A DNA stretch of 21,539 nt. Origin: Gammaproteobacteria bacterium. Its GTDB lineage: Bacteria > Pseudomonadota > Gammaproteobacteria > Pseudomonadales > Pseudohongiellaceae. Location of the stretch: the NCBI GenBank assembly GCA_002684935.1, contig NYWC01000010.1, positions 39,668 through 61,206 of the forward strand, in the 5' to 3' direction. Below are positions 7,054-13,211 of this stretch, one piece after another. The first letter of the stretch is position 1. The number at the start of each line of letters is the position of its first letter. The notes under the pieces are model-generated. The model worked only from the letters and a program-made list of their open reading frames with translations. It was not told where the DNA came from and made no database searches. The translations under genes were made by a program, and so were the position numbers.

Positions 7054-7335
7054 TTATCCGTAAAAAATAGTGACAGTTCCAGCGTCGCCAGTATCAACAT
7101 AGATACCACTATCAAAGAGCACCCCAGTTCCGGGAACAGTAAGCTCTGCTACGGTGGCGTGTGCTGTGTCTAGCTCTAGAAGGACAGGGTCAGAGCCGCT
7201 AGTTCCGTTGTGGAATTTAACATGGTTAGCCGCGCTTGCATTGGCAACCATGTAAACGCCTTTTAGTCGGGCTGGGCCGCTGACCATCTGACCGTCTGCT
7301 GACGCGATGGCTGATTTTACATCTGCTGTGGACAT
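7054..7335 (-). CDS. Small virion structural protein next to the capsid gene
   Basis: A 93-aa beta-rich protein. Its pattern is VSGPARLKGVYMVANASAAN, then FHNGTSGSDPVLLELDTAHA, then VPGTGVLFDSGIYVDTGDAG and a final VTIFYG. I have seen this in phage proteins encoded near major capsid or tail genes, and it fits a small beta-sandwich virion component such as a decoration or fibre-attachment protein. The exact role is unknown. The ATG (7335-7333) has a strong GAGGAA site. It is the first gene after the terminator at 7385-7417, so it needs either read-through or its own promoter. No convincing promoter is seen in the short gap. Confidence 0.78.
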   Translation of the reverse strand: MSTADVKSAIASADGQMVSGPARLKGVYMVANASAANHVKFHNGTSGSDPVLLELDTAHATVAELTVPGTGVLFDSGIYVDTGDAGTVTIFYG

Positions 7336-7384
7336 TATCTTTTCCTCAATAAATTGTACGGCTTTATTTTAACCCAAGCGTCGA

Positions 7385-7417
7385 TAAAAAGAAAGGGCGG
7401 GAATTACCCCGCCCCTT
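7385..7417 (-). terminator. Rho-independent terminator after the capsid gene
   Basis: On the minus strand a GC-only stem GGGCGGG/CCCGCCC (arms 7408-7414 and 7395-7401, six-base loop) is followed by TTTCTTTTT. It starts about 23 bases beyond the second, downstream stop of the capsid frame. There is no T tract on the plus strand, so it acts on late transcripts. It separates the highly expressed head genes from the downstream tail genes. Confidence 0.88.
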
Positions 7418-7439
7418 CCAGACTTGCGTAAGTCTAACC

Positions 7440-7541
7440 TTATGCGCCCGGCGAACCGAAGATGCAACGAGGGTCAGAGAAACCGAAGCTGTAACGCTCA
7501 CGGGCTTTGTAGCGCATGTTACCTGTATCGAAATCAGGTTA
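7440..7541 (-). pseudogene. Capsid C-terminal segment cut off by an in-frame TAA
   Basis: After the TAA at 7541-7539 the same frame runs on without interruption for 32 codons to TAA 7442-7440, 23 bases before the terminator. The peptide contains DFDTGNMRYKARERYSFGF and ends in FGSPGA. From memory this closely matches the C-terminus of capsid proteins in this family, where M-[E/Q/K]-x-D-F-D-T-G-N is continuous. A single-base change (GAA, CAA or AAA to TAA) would explain it. The next gene upstream, 8362-8982, also ends with TAA, so TAA is not globally read as sense here. Alternatives are an assembly or sequencing error, a true truncating allele, or read-through. Confidence 0.75.
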
Positions 7542-8348
7542 CATTTGCGTGGTCAAAGCCAGACGTTCGAAGTGCTTCAAGCCATTCGGAGCATCGGTTT
7601 TGATAAAGAACGCGTCCGAGTCGGTCAGGTAGTCGTTGACTACATAGCCTTCTGGGAGCAGTCCCATGTTGCGGATGGCGTTGATGTCGTTGTTAGCAGT
7701 CGCAACACGAAGTTCCGATTCCAGCAAACGAGTAGCAACGAACTGAAGCTGGCGAGGAATCACCAGTTTCGTACCGCGAAGGGCAATGATCAGGCCACGT
7801 TCGTCGGTGTAACCGGCGATGCTGATCAAAGCATTTTCCAAAGACGTTTCGTTCAAGTCAGCAGCAACTGCTGGCTCGTTAGAGAACGTGCCGCCATTGG
7901 TAAGCGGGTGGTCGGTGGCGCAAAGTTCTTTGCCGTCGCCGCCTTTAACAGTGCTATCGAAAGCGTTGTTAAGGACAGAAGCAGCTTTAACTTGCTTAGT
8001 GTGTGCCATCGAACGGGCCAACGCACGAGTATAACGAGCAGCCAGACGATCATAAAGATTGTCTTCTACAGCTTCCTCAGTGATTGAGAAAGCAGCAGCT
8101 ACCGTTTCGTGGTTGTAACGCGAGGTGTATGCCTCTTGTGCGTCATCATACGATACGCTTCCACCTTCAGATTTGGTGGGAGCAGCACCGAAGCCCGACA
8201 ACATTACTTCTTCTTCGAATGCACGGTCAGAAGATTCCGTGTCGAAGATTTCAGCGTGTTGTCCTTCGTAGCGTCCATATTCCATGCCGAACAGAGCGTT
8301 GAGGCCCGGCTCGAGTTCTTTTGCGAGTTGTGCGCGAGAAATAGCCAT
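7539..8348 (-). CDS. Major capsid protein, read to an in-frame TAA
   Basis: A 269-aa product beginning MAISRAQLAKELEPGLNALF, with EDNLYDRLAARYTRALARSM, KAASVLNNAFDS, DHPLTNGG and IALRGTKLVIPRQLQFVATR. This is the pattern of the HK97-fold capsid family that includes Mu gpT-like heads. Context agrees: it follows scaffold and a probable decoration protein and precedes a strong terminator. The ATG has GGAG nine bases upstream. The frame meets TAA at 7541-7539 after LALTTQM, then continues in the same frame for 32 codons (PDFDTGN, RYKARERYSFGFSDPR, IFGSPGA) to a second TAA at 7442-7440. That segment looks like the normal end of this family, so this product would lack the C-terminal strands. See the separate entry for the extension. 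Confidence 0.92.
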   Translation of the reverse strand: MAISRAQLAKELEPGLNALFGMEYGRYEGQHAEIFDTESSDRAFEEEVMLSGFGAAPTKSEGGSVSYDDAQEAYTSRYNHETVAAAFSITEEAVEDNLYDRLAARYTRALARSMAHTKQVKAASVLNNAFDSTVKGGDGKELCATDHPLTNGGTFSNEPAVAADLNETSLENALISIAGYTDERGLIIALRGTKLVIPRQLQFVATRLLESELRVATANNDINAIRNMGLLPEGYVVNDYLTDSDAFFIKTDAPNGLKHFERLALTTQM

Positions 8349-8361
8349 TATTCTACACTCC

Positions 8362-8982
8362 TTACGACACTACTGCTTCGGACGAGCCGTCGAGCAGAGC
8401 GTGGTTGTTAAAGATTACAATAACCGGCAAACCAGCAGCAGCGTAGTCTTGGTTTTCAACGTCGTCTTGGATGCCAACAACTTTCAGCGGGAACGAAAGG
8501 TCCGACGCGTCAGGGGTTGTTGTGTCCAGTTGAGCGTTGGAAAGACCTGTTGTGGTATTACCAGCGTTCGCGGTGATCATCGCTGCACTTTCAAAGATAG
8601 CTGCACGAGCAGTAGCTTTGTTAGTGAACGTTGCATCTGTGCAGATAACAAAACGTTGGAACGGATTGTCATACACGAAACCGACGATATCGAAGTCTGT
8701 ACTTGCTGAACCTGAACCAGGCCAGTAGTTTGAGAACTTCTTCTCGCCAGAATTTGCATCTACGTATTCGCAGCCAGCAAAAACGCCCAAATGCTTGTAA
8801 GTGTCACCAGTAGCAGAACCAGTGATGGCAATGGTGCCATCGTTAGTAGCAATAACCGGTGAACCCTGAAACATTGCAGACGCGTCTGACTTAATGAAAT
8901 ACGGAGTTGCGCCTGTAGTACCGGCTACGCCGCCTACTACACCGATCGGCTTGAGGCCGAATTTGACATTGGAATTAGCCAT
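8362..8982 (-). CDS. Virion structural protein, probable capsid decoration or stabilising protein
   Basis: A 206-aa protein, MANSNVKFGLKPIGVVGGVA, then YFIKSDASAMFQGSPVI, a GDTYKHLGVFAGCEYVD segment, NPFQRFVICTDATFTNKATA and ending VIFNNHALL. This is a recognisable family encoded immediately before the major capsid gene in many phages, and is taken to be a capsid-associated or decoration protein. It is rich in Ala, Gly, Thr and beta strands, without membrane segments. The ATG has GGAGAAAG upstream. Only 13 bases separate its stop from the capsid start, so the two are co-transcribed. The precise position in the virion is inferred. Confidence 0.78.
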   Translation of the reverse strand: MANSNVKFGLKPIGVVGGVAGTTGATPYFIKSDASAMFQGSPVIATNDGTIAITGSATGDTYKHLGVFAGCEYVDANSGEKKFSNYWPGSGSASTDFDIVGFVYDNPFQRFVICTDATFTNKATARAAIFESAAMITANAGNTTTGLSNAQLDTTTPDASDLSFPLKVVGIQDDVENQDYAAAGLPVIVIFNNHALLDGSSEAVVS

Positions 8983-9008
8983 TGTCTTTCTCCATAGTTA
9001 CTTGGTGG

Positions 9009-9467
9009 TTACTCTTTTTCGCCACCAAAAGTTACACGACTTTGCCTATCTTGAGTGATAGGCATTGAGGGATGAGACTCCCTCATCAGGTTTTCATCGA
9101 CGGCCTTCATTTGATTGCGGGTCTGGTCCCGATAATATTCAGTTCGTTCTTCTACCGTCTCTTGCGGAATGCGGCAAAGCATTAAGCCGCCACTTCCAAT
9201 AACCCCAGCATGTTTTCCGTCTGAGATAACCGGGAACTCAGTTCCAGGATACTCGTCCGCTCGTACCGGTTCCCAACCTTCTCTCATGCGAGAGTAAACG
9301 TTGTTCTGGTCCTCATCACCACGGATCGCAGTGCGAACCCAACGATGAAGGTAACCATGTGGTGCAGGCGGTGCATCTAACGTGCTGGGCGGAGCCCAAG
9401 GCTTCCGACGCGCAGCTTTTTCTCGTGTCTGCGTTTCACGCGGTGTACGTTTTTTAGAATCAGTCAT
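9009..9467 (-). CDS. Conserved phage head-module protein of unknown function
   Basis: A 152-aa protein with the pattern WAPPSTLDAPPAPHGYLHRW, VRTAIRGDEDQNNVYSRMRE, GWEPVRADEYPG, then KHAGVIGSGGLMLCRIPQET and HPSMPITQDRQSRVTFGG. It is a strongly conserved phage family that I remember lying between scaffold and capsid genes in marine phages. No activity is known to me. The N-terminus is basic and probably disordered, the centre mixed alpha/beta. AAGGAG lies nine bases before the ATG. A minor capsid or assembly role is inferred from position. Confidence 0.8.
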   Translation of the reverse strand: MTDSKKRTPRETQTREKAARRKPWAPPSTLDAPPAPHGYLHRWVRTAIRGDEDQNNVYSRMREGWEPVRADEYPGTEFPVISDGKHAGVIGSGGLMLCRIPQETVEERTEYYRDQTRNQMKAVDENLMRESHPSMPITQDRQSRVTFGGEKE

Positions 9468-9473
9468 TTGTTT

Positions 9474-10433
9474 TTACTCCTTAACAAACTTTGCATACTC
9501 TTCGAGCGGAACACCAAGTTTCTTGGCGATTGCAACCTGAGATTGCGAAAGCTTGACTGTTCTGCGCCCCTTGGTTGACGAACGTGATGCCGTGGACTCA
9601 GCAGAGGCGACTCTGGGTTTAGCGGCTTTCTTGGGTTCTTCCTTCGTCGGCTGAACAGATTGTCCAAACCTCTGTGGGAAATCACCTTTGATACGTTTGT
9701 CGAGCTCAGTATAATACTCATCAGAGGTTGGGTCAAATCCTTCTTCTTCCACAAGTCTCCGGTGAATACCGAATGCAGCGTAGGTCATGGTATCGTCATT
9801 GCCGAACCAATCGTTACGCTCTGCCCAGGCTTGCGCCTTGGGATCTGGTTCTGGTGCAGCTTGCTGTGGAGCCTGCTGCGGGACCTGGGGAGCTTGATAC
9901 TCCTCCGGCTCACGCTCCACACGAAGCTTGGCATCAGCGTGTTTGTCTTGATCGATAGTGATGCGGCTCACCATTTGCTGCGCTTCAAAGATACCGTCAG
10001 CATCATCGGCTTCGATAGCTGCCTTAAGTTTTGTCTTTGCCGCATCTAGGTCACGATCTAGACGACCACCTAGTTCATCAACGTAAGACGCTTCACGACT
10101 ACGAAGCTGTCCCTGCAAATCTTCGTTCTGCTTTTTAACCGCTTCTGCATATTGCAGAGCAGCCTCACGCTGTCGCTCTTCTTCACGAAACTTAGCTGTC
10201 AGCTTTCGGATTCGGCGTTGAACACTTTCTGAGTACTCAGCAAGCTCCTCCTCGCTCTTCTCCGGTTCAGCAGAAGCTTCTTGAGGCTGGGCTGACGCTT
10301 CTTCCTCAACAGATTCCTTCGGTTGCTCGGACGAAACTTCATCTTCCGACTCCTGTTCCTCTACAGCATCAACCTCTTCAGACGTGCTCTCGTCCTCGAT
10401 TTCGATGATGTGCTCTTCCTGATCTTCTTGCAT
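9474..10433 (-). CDS. Capsid scaffolding protein
   Basis: A 319-aa, very acidic and largely helical protein. Residues 1-65 are a Glu/Ser-rich disordered segment. Residues 66-135 (ESVQRRIRKLTAKFREEERQ and following) form a coiled coil. Then come a Gln/Pro linker (about 185-200), a small conserved WAERNDWFGNDDTMTYAAFG region and, at the end, a basic helix-turn-helix (KLSQSQVAIAKKLGVPLEEY) like the capsid-binding tail of scaffolds. It would direct procapsid assembly and leave before or during packaging. Position (upstream of decoration and capsid genes) and composition agree. AGGAGA precedes the ATG. No protease domain is visible. Confidence 0.85.
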   Translation of the reverse strand: MQEDQEEHIIEIEDESTSEEVDAVEEQESEDEVSSEQPKESVEEEASAQPQEASAEPEKSEEELAEYSESVQRRIRKLTAKFREEERQREAALQYAEAVKKQNEDLQGQLRSREASYVDELGGRLDRDLDAAKTKLKAAIEADDADGIFEAQQMVSRITIDQDKHADAKLRVEREPEEYQAPQVPQQAPQQAAPEPDPKAQAWAERNDWFGNDDTMTYAAFGIHRRLVEEEGFDPTSDEYYTELDKRIKGDFPQRFGQSVQPTKEEPKKAAKPRVASAESTASRSSTKGRRTVKLSQSQVAIAKKLGVPLEEYAKFVKE

Positions 10434-10442
10434 TTTAGTCTC

Positions 10443-10856
10443 CTATAGCACTACGTCTTCAGGGTTCATGATAGTGGCGATAACTTCGTCATCATTGATA
10501 ATGCGAACCTCCCCGCCGTCTAATTTGAAGCGCGAACCAGCGTATCGGCCGATACAAATCCAGTCGCCTTCTTTGCACCACGGCTCACCCTGTTCGCCAA
10601 ACTTGTCGGGGTCTTTGTAAGCCAGTGGTCCAATCTTAACCACGTAAGCAACAACTGTTGCTAACGCCTCTCGATCTTTAGTGTCGTCAGGAATGATGAC
10701 ACCTCCGTGGGTTTTTTCTCGCCCCTTGTAGGGCATAACCAATATACGCCACCCTGTCGGCTGGGGTATACGTGCCATCGCGTCTTCTTCGGAAGCGCGT
10801 TGTGCCGCTTCTTCTTGCACTTTCACATAGTCAGGTAAAATTAGTCCGCTACTCAT
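10443..10856 (-). CDS. GroES-like co-chaperonin
   Basis: A 137-aa protein. The start is placed at ATG 10856 with a GAGGAAG site. The open frame extends 46 codons further, but that part is a shadow of the overlapping gene at 10849-11049. The body has the GroES beta-barrel layout: PTGWRILVMPYKGREKTHGG (first strand and mobile-loop region), VIIPDDTKDREALATVVAYV, then a GDWICIGRYAGSRFKLDGGE strand pair and VRIINDDEVIATI at the end. An N-terminal helix rich in Glu and Gln (residues 12-27) is extra relative to bacterial GroES. By analogy with T4 gp31 it would work with the host GroEL to fold the capsid protein, and its place just before scaffold fits. Confidence 0.85.
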   Translation of the reverse strand: MSSGLILPDYVKVQEEAAQRASEEDAMARIPQPTGWRILVMPYKGREKTHGGVIIPDDTKDREALATVVAYVVKIGPLAYKDPDKFGEQGEPWCKEGDWICIGRYAGSRFKLDGGEVRIINDDEVIATIMNPEDVVL

Positions 10857-11049
10857 TGTCTTCCTCATCATATTTTCTAAGCAGAGTCGATATCTCTTCA
10901 ACAGCAAACGAAAGACCCTGGATCTCGCCCACCATTGATCGGTACTGTTCCAGGTTTGAAACAGAGCCGCTAGTAACCGCCACCGATATATCATCGATGC
11001 GCTGTTCTAGATTACGTTTATATTTGGAAAGAAACTCTAATATTCTCAA
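10849..11049 (-). CDS. Small coiled-coil phage protein
   Basis: A 66-aa helical protein, (M)RILEFLSKYKRNLEQRIDDI then EQYRSMVGEIQGLSFAVEEI and LLRKYDEEDNE. The start is a TTG at 11049 that overlaps the preceding stop as TTGA, with GGGGA six bases upstream. No ATG lies near. Short proteins of this type (a helix, a YR.M.G.I.GL segment and an LLRK helix) occur in many podoviruses beside head genes. Their role is unknown to me. The last eight bases overlap the GroES-like gene. Confidence 0.72.
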   Translation of the reverse strand: MRILEFLSKYKRNLEQRIDDISVAVTSGSVSNLEQYRSMVGEIQGLSFAVEEISTLLRKYDEEDNE

Positions 11050-11390
11050 AGAACATCCCCATGACTAGCAAAGCTCTCGTCCGTCAACGGACCACCTGCT
11101 ACCCATGAGTCACATGTCTTTTCGGCCTCGCACACAAAGCGGTGCGTTTCACAAAAACCGACGTTATCGGAGTCGGTACCCAAGCAGTCGAGAATGCGAC
11201 TGGACATGTTAAAGGCAGAGCAGGTGCCACAGATGGCCTCTGGTTCTGTAGGTGGACCGTAGTTATACTCCTCAGTCGCCTGGAGTTTGTTCTCTTCGTT
11301 CTTGGCTTCGTCCTTAGTTTCAATAGGACAGCCTTCATCACCCGTCGATTGTACAGGAGTACCACCGATGATGATCTTGATTTCCATCAT
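11046..11390 (-). CDS. Cysteine-rich small protein, likely metal- or Fe-S-binding
   Basis: A 114-aa protein with seven Cys (21, 54, 57, 69, 80, 87, 93). Six are clustered in CGTCSAF, ILDC, GFCETHRFVC and KTCDSW, followed by VAGGPLTDESF. The spacing C-x2-C-x11-C-x10-C-x6-C-x5-C with an aromatic/Trp end recalls small Cys-rich domains such as HiPIP-like or zinc-binding modules in phage head clusters. Binding is inferred from the Cys pattern only. The N-terminal 50 residues are acidic and likely flexible. It starts in a TAATG overlap with the small gene at 11390-11533. The role in the virion or in assembly is unknown. Confidence 0.75.
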   Translation of the reverse strand: MMEIKIIIGGTPVQSTGDEGCPIETKDEAKNEENKLQATEEYNYGPPTEPEAICGTCSAFNMSSRILDCLGTDSDNVGFCETHRFVCEAEKTCDSWVAGGPLTDESFASHGDVL

Positions 11391-11533
11391 TACTTCTTAA
11401 GATTCAGTGCAAGCTTTTGCACGAAGTCGTCAATCTTGGCGAGAATCTCGTTGTCTCGCATTGACGGTGTGACGTTTGCAATAGCCGAGGCTGCTGCGAC
11501 GATACCTGTGATCCAAGCAATAATCGTTTCCAT
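11390..11533 (-). CDS. 47-aa membrane-anchored small protein
   Basis: A short gene that conventional length cut-offs would miss. ATG 11533 starts METIIAWITGIVAAASAIAN, a hydrophobic N-terminal helix. It is followed by VTPSMRDNEILAKIDDFVQK and LALNLKK, an amphipathic tail. TAA at 11392-11390 overlaps the ATG of the Cys-rich gene (TAATG), and its own ATG overlaps the stop of the EF-hand-like gene in the same way. This double coupling is strong evidence that it is real. The layout resembles a family of tiny phage membrane proteins with a ...TP...DD... hinge that I remember near lysis genes. Function unknown. Confidence 0.75.
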   Translation of the reverse strand: METIIAWITGIVAAASAIANVTPSMRDNEILAKIDDFVQKLALNLKK

Positions 11534-11883
11534 TACTTCACTCCCGTAAACTTTGCGCCGCCAATGGCTGCGCCGGTGCCTCTAACAGTGCCGCGATGCG
11601 GACACTTCTTACCTTTAGCAAGGCCACCTTCGTTGTAGCCTTTGACCATGCCGCCATCGCGCATGCGCTTTGGAAACACTTTGCTGCGAAGAGTGTTTGA
11701 TTCGCTTTTCATCATGTCCAAGTAATCTTGTTTTTCTTTATCAGACACTTTGCCGTCTTCGTTTGTGTCCATTGCTTTTTGGACGGTGGAAAGGCCACCA
11801 TCTTTGTAGCCCATAATTTTCTTGGCTACTTCTGGCTTGTCTTTAGCTAGGGCGTTCATGCCCTTATTTGGATACTTGCCCAT
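11533..11883 (-). CDS. EF-hand-like phage protein with GGL-rich C-terminal tail
   Basis: A 116-aa protein with a strong AGGAGG ribosome site five bases before the ATG. Residues 39-50 read DTNEDGKVSDKE and fit the canonical 12-residue EF-hand loop (acidic or Asn at 1, 3 and 5, Gly at 6, hydrophobic at 8, Ser at 9, Glu at 12). The loop is flanked by helical LSTVQKAM and KQDYLDMMKS. The C-terminal third is unlike it: FPKRMRDGGMVKGYNEGGL, then KCPHRGTVRGTGAAIGGAKF, a basic glycine-rich tail of a kind common in marine phage virion proteins. Calcium binding is inferred from the motif. A virion or maturation role is inferred from position. Confidence 0.8.
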   Translation of the reverse strand: MGKYPNKGMNALAKDKPEVAKKIMGYKDGGLSTVQKAMDTNEDGKVSDKEKQDYLDMMKSESNTLRSKVFPKRMRDGGMVKGYNEGGLAKGKKCPHRGTVRGTGAAIGGAKFTGVK

Positions 11884-11914
11884 AACGGCCTCCTGTGATT
11901 TGGTTCAGTATACC

Positions 11915-12613
11915 CTAGCGTTTTAGCTTTGTCTTCTTTTTTAAGTACTCGGCGGTTACGTCAAATTCACCCACAAAACCAATCCGCCTCCAGTAATTTG
12001 GGTCACTTTCTACTTTAGCTGTTACCTTAGGCAGTGTCTCAGTCAGTGGTACAATGTAACAAAGCGGGTCGCCTCGTTTAATAGTGTACTCCCACACTTG
12101 GCCCAAGGGCGGTCTTTTAAGCCAAAGATTAACGTTAAAGACATGGTGTTTGTCAGCATGAGGTTCCCATGCGCCCGTCGCCGCTTCCCATTCTGGGTTC
12201 GGCGGCATGACTGGGACAACCATGATGTCTAAACCTTTTGTCCCCTCTAGCGTCCAGTAGTCTGTGAGTTTAATATTATCGTATTGTTCAAAAGCTCCGG
12301 GATACTGCTGTCTACTGTGACTTGTAATACCATCGCCATCTTCCGGCCAAGGATTTGGAACTCGCGCTAAAAAGCTGCCGTCCTCATGATACTTAACAGC
12401 AACGTCTGTCCAAGAAGGCACTAAAATTGATCTCTGAAAAAACAGGGAAAAGCCCGGACACCGTTTAATCGTTGTCGAGTCTGTGCTATCGTTTGGCATA
12501 TTAGAAAACCAAGAAGGCTTCAATTGAGAAAGATACCTCGGAGCAATCTCAGGGGTAACCTCGAAGTTGGTCCTAAAAACCAACTCCGATTTTTTCTTGC
12601 GCGAAAAAATCAC
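11915..12613 (-). CDS. Conserved phage protein, paralogue A of the TIKRCP family
   Basis: A 232-aa protein, (M)IFSRKKKSELVFRTNFEVTP, with PSWFSNMP near residue 33, TIKRCPGFSLFFQ near 48-60, IKLTDYWTLEG near 115, VVPVMPPN, VFNVNLWLKRPP and YTIKRGDPLCYIVPL. These landmarks appear in the same order in the protein at 390-1079. The start is GTG at 12613, overlapping the TGA of the 45-aa gene as GTGA, and no ATG lies near the end of the conserved part. The protein is beta-rich, with a basic C-terminal tail (EYLKKKTKLKR). The function is unknown to me. A virion role is inferred from its occurrence in the structural operon. Confidence 0.85.
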   Translation of the reverse strand: MIFSRKKKSELVFRTNFEVTPEIAPRYLSQLKPSWFSNMPNDSTDSTTIKRCPGFSLFFQRSILVPSWTDVAVKYHEDGSFLARVPNPWPEDGDGITSHSRQQYPGAFEQYDNIKLTDYWTLEGTKGLDIMVVPVMPPNPEWEAATGAWEPHADKHHVFNVNLWLKRPPLGQVWEYTIKRGDPLCYIVPLTETLPKVTAKVESDPNYWRRIGFVGEFDVTAEYLKKKTKLKR

Positions 12614-12747
12614 GGGCGGCCCTGACCTCGATACTTCTTCCTAGTAGCTCGTTTGTTTTTATTCTTAGAACGTGTTGAGTTACCAATCGACGTACGTTTC
12701 TTGATAGGTTCCCGCTTGGTGCCGGTAGTTTTTGATTTCGATGCCAT
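12610..12747 (-). CDS. 45-aa basic phage protein (TSIGNSTRSKNKNKR...YRGQG type)
   Basis: A short gene missed by the usual length cut-offs. ATG 12747 to TGA 12612-12610 encodes 45 residues: MASKSKTTGTKREPIKKR, then TSIGNSTRSKNKNKRATRKK and YRGQGRP. Its start overlaps the holin stop as TAATG, and its stop overlaps the GTG of the next gene. The TSIG...SKNKNKR...YRGQG pattern is one I remember as very widespread in marine phages at this kind of position. The charge (over a third Lys/Arg) fits a DNA-binding or virion-packaged peptide, but no function is established to my knowledge. Confidence 0.8.
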   Translation of the reverse strand: MASKSKTTGTKREPIKKRTSIGNSTRSKNKNKRATRKKYRGQGRP

Positions 12748-13211
12748 TAATTCGTAGAGCCCCGCCGTTTGTCGATAGCACGAGAGCCAAACCAGAAACT
12801 AATAATAGCAGCAAAAATTGCCTTGGTGTCTTCATCCCAAAGAACATTGATCGCATCCGCAAAGTTAGCACCTGTTTCCAGGGCTTGTTGTAAGAGAGTT
12901 AATTCTATCAGGCAGAACAGCCCGAAGAATACGTAGGTTATAACAGGTCTTACACTGCGCTGCAATCCGGATATGAACCCGGTGCCTTTATTTATTGAAA
13001 TATCATGTTCAACCAGACGAGCGTGTTCACTGTCGTCTGCTTTAGTCTCATACATACGGTATTCTTGCTCAAAACCAGCCGCACGTAATTCAGCCATTTT
13101 AGACATTTTAGCTAATTCGAACTTCTGTTCTTGTTTAGCTTTGAAATGATCAGTAACTGCCGGAACCGCCGAACCAGCAAATCCCAGAAGGGACCCAATA
13201 ACACTTAACAT
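12747..13211 (-). CDS. 3TM holin (gene-transfer-agent/phage type)
   Basis: A 154-aa protein with an N-terminal hydrophobic segment (residues 1-19), a charged helix (22-60), the family motif KGTGFISGLQRSVRPVITYV near residue 75, a second membrane segment (about 89-108, FFGLFCLIELTLL) and a third near residue 130-142 ending SFWFGSRAIDKR. The TGFI.GL.RSVRP and FWFG.R motifs mark the 3TM holin family used for host lysis by gene transfer agents and phages. It would permeabilise the inner membrane at the end of infection. The neighbouring 66-aa membrane protein and the lack of a visible endolysin are notable. Confidence 0.88.
   Translation of the reverse strand: MLSVIGSLLGFAGSAVPAVTDHFKAKQEQKFELAKMSKMAELRAAGFEQEYRMYETKADDSEHARLVEHDISINKGTGFISGLQRSVRPVITYVFFGLFCLIELTLLQQALETGANFADAINVLWDEDTKAIFAAIISFWFGSRAIDKRRGSTN

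Noticed and set aside
7050..7115. Hydrophobic N-terminal extension of the GYNKPKRTPGK protein, resembling a signal peptide
   Set aside because: It is a frame shadow of the 93-aa structural gene. The ATG at 7049 matches the conserved start of the family.
7440..7541. Alternative genetic code (TAA read as an amino acid) for the whole phage
   Set aside because: The gene at 8362 and many others end in TAA at sensible places, including TAATG overlaps with the next gene, so TAA is a normal stop in this genome. At most a site-specific event is possible.
7545..8411. Several plus-strand open frames opposite the capsid gene
   Set aside because: They are antisense shadows of the capsid gene with no ribosome sites or recognisable domains.
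9464..9754. 96-aa minus-strand frame inside the scaffold gene
   Set aside because: It is a shadow of the scaffold coding sequence, with biased composition and no ribosome site.
10857..10994. 46-residue N-terminal extension of the GroES-like frame
   Set aside because: It overlaps the coiled-coil gene in another frame, is unlike any GroES N-terminus, and the ATG at 10856 has a good ribosome site.
12680..12871. 63-aa minus-strand frame with a hydrophobic stretch
   Set aside because: It overlaps the 3TM holin and the 45-aa gene in another frame. Both of those are flush with neighbours and have family matches.
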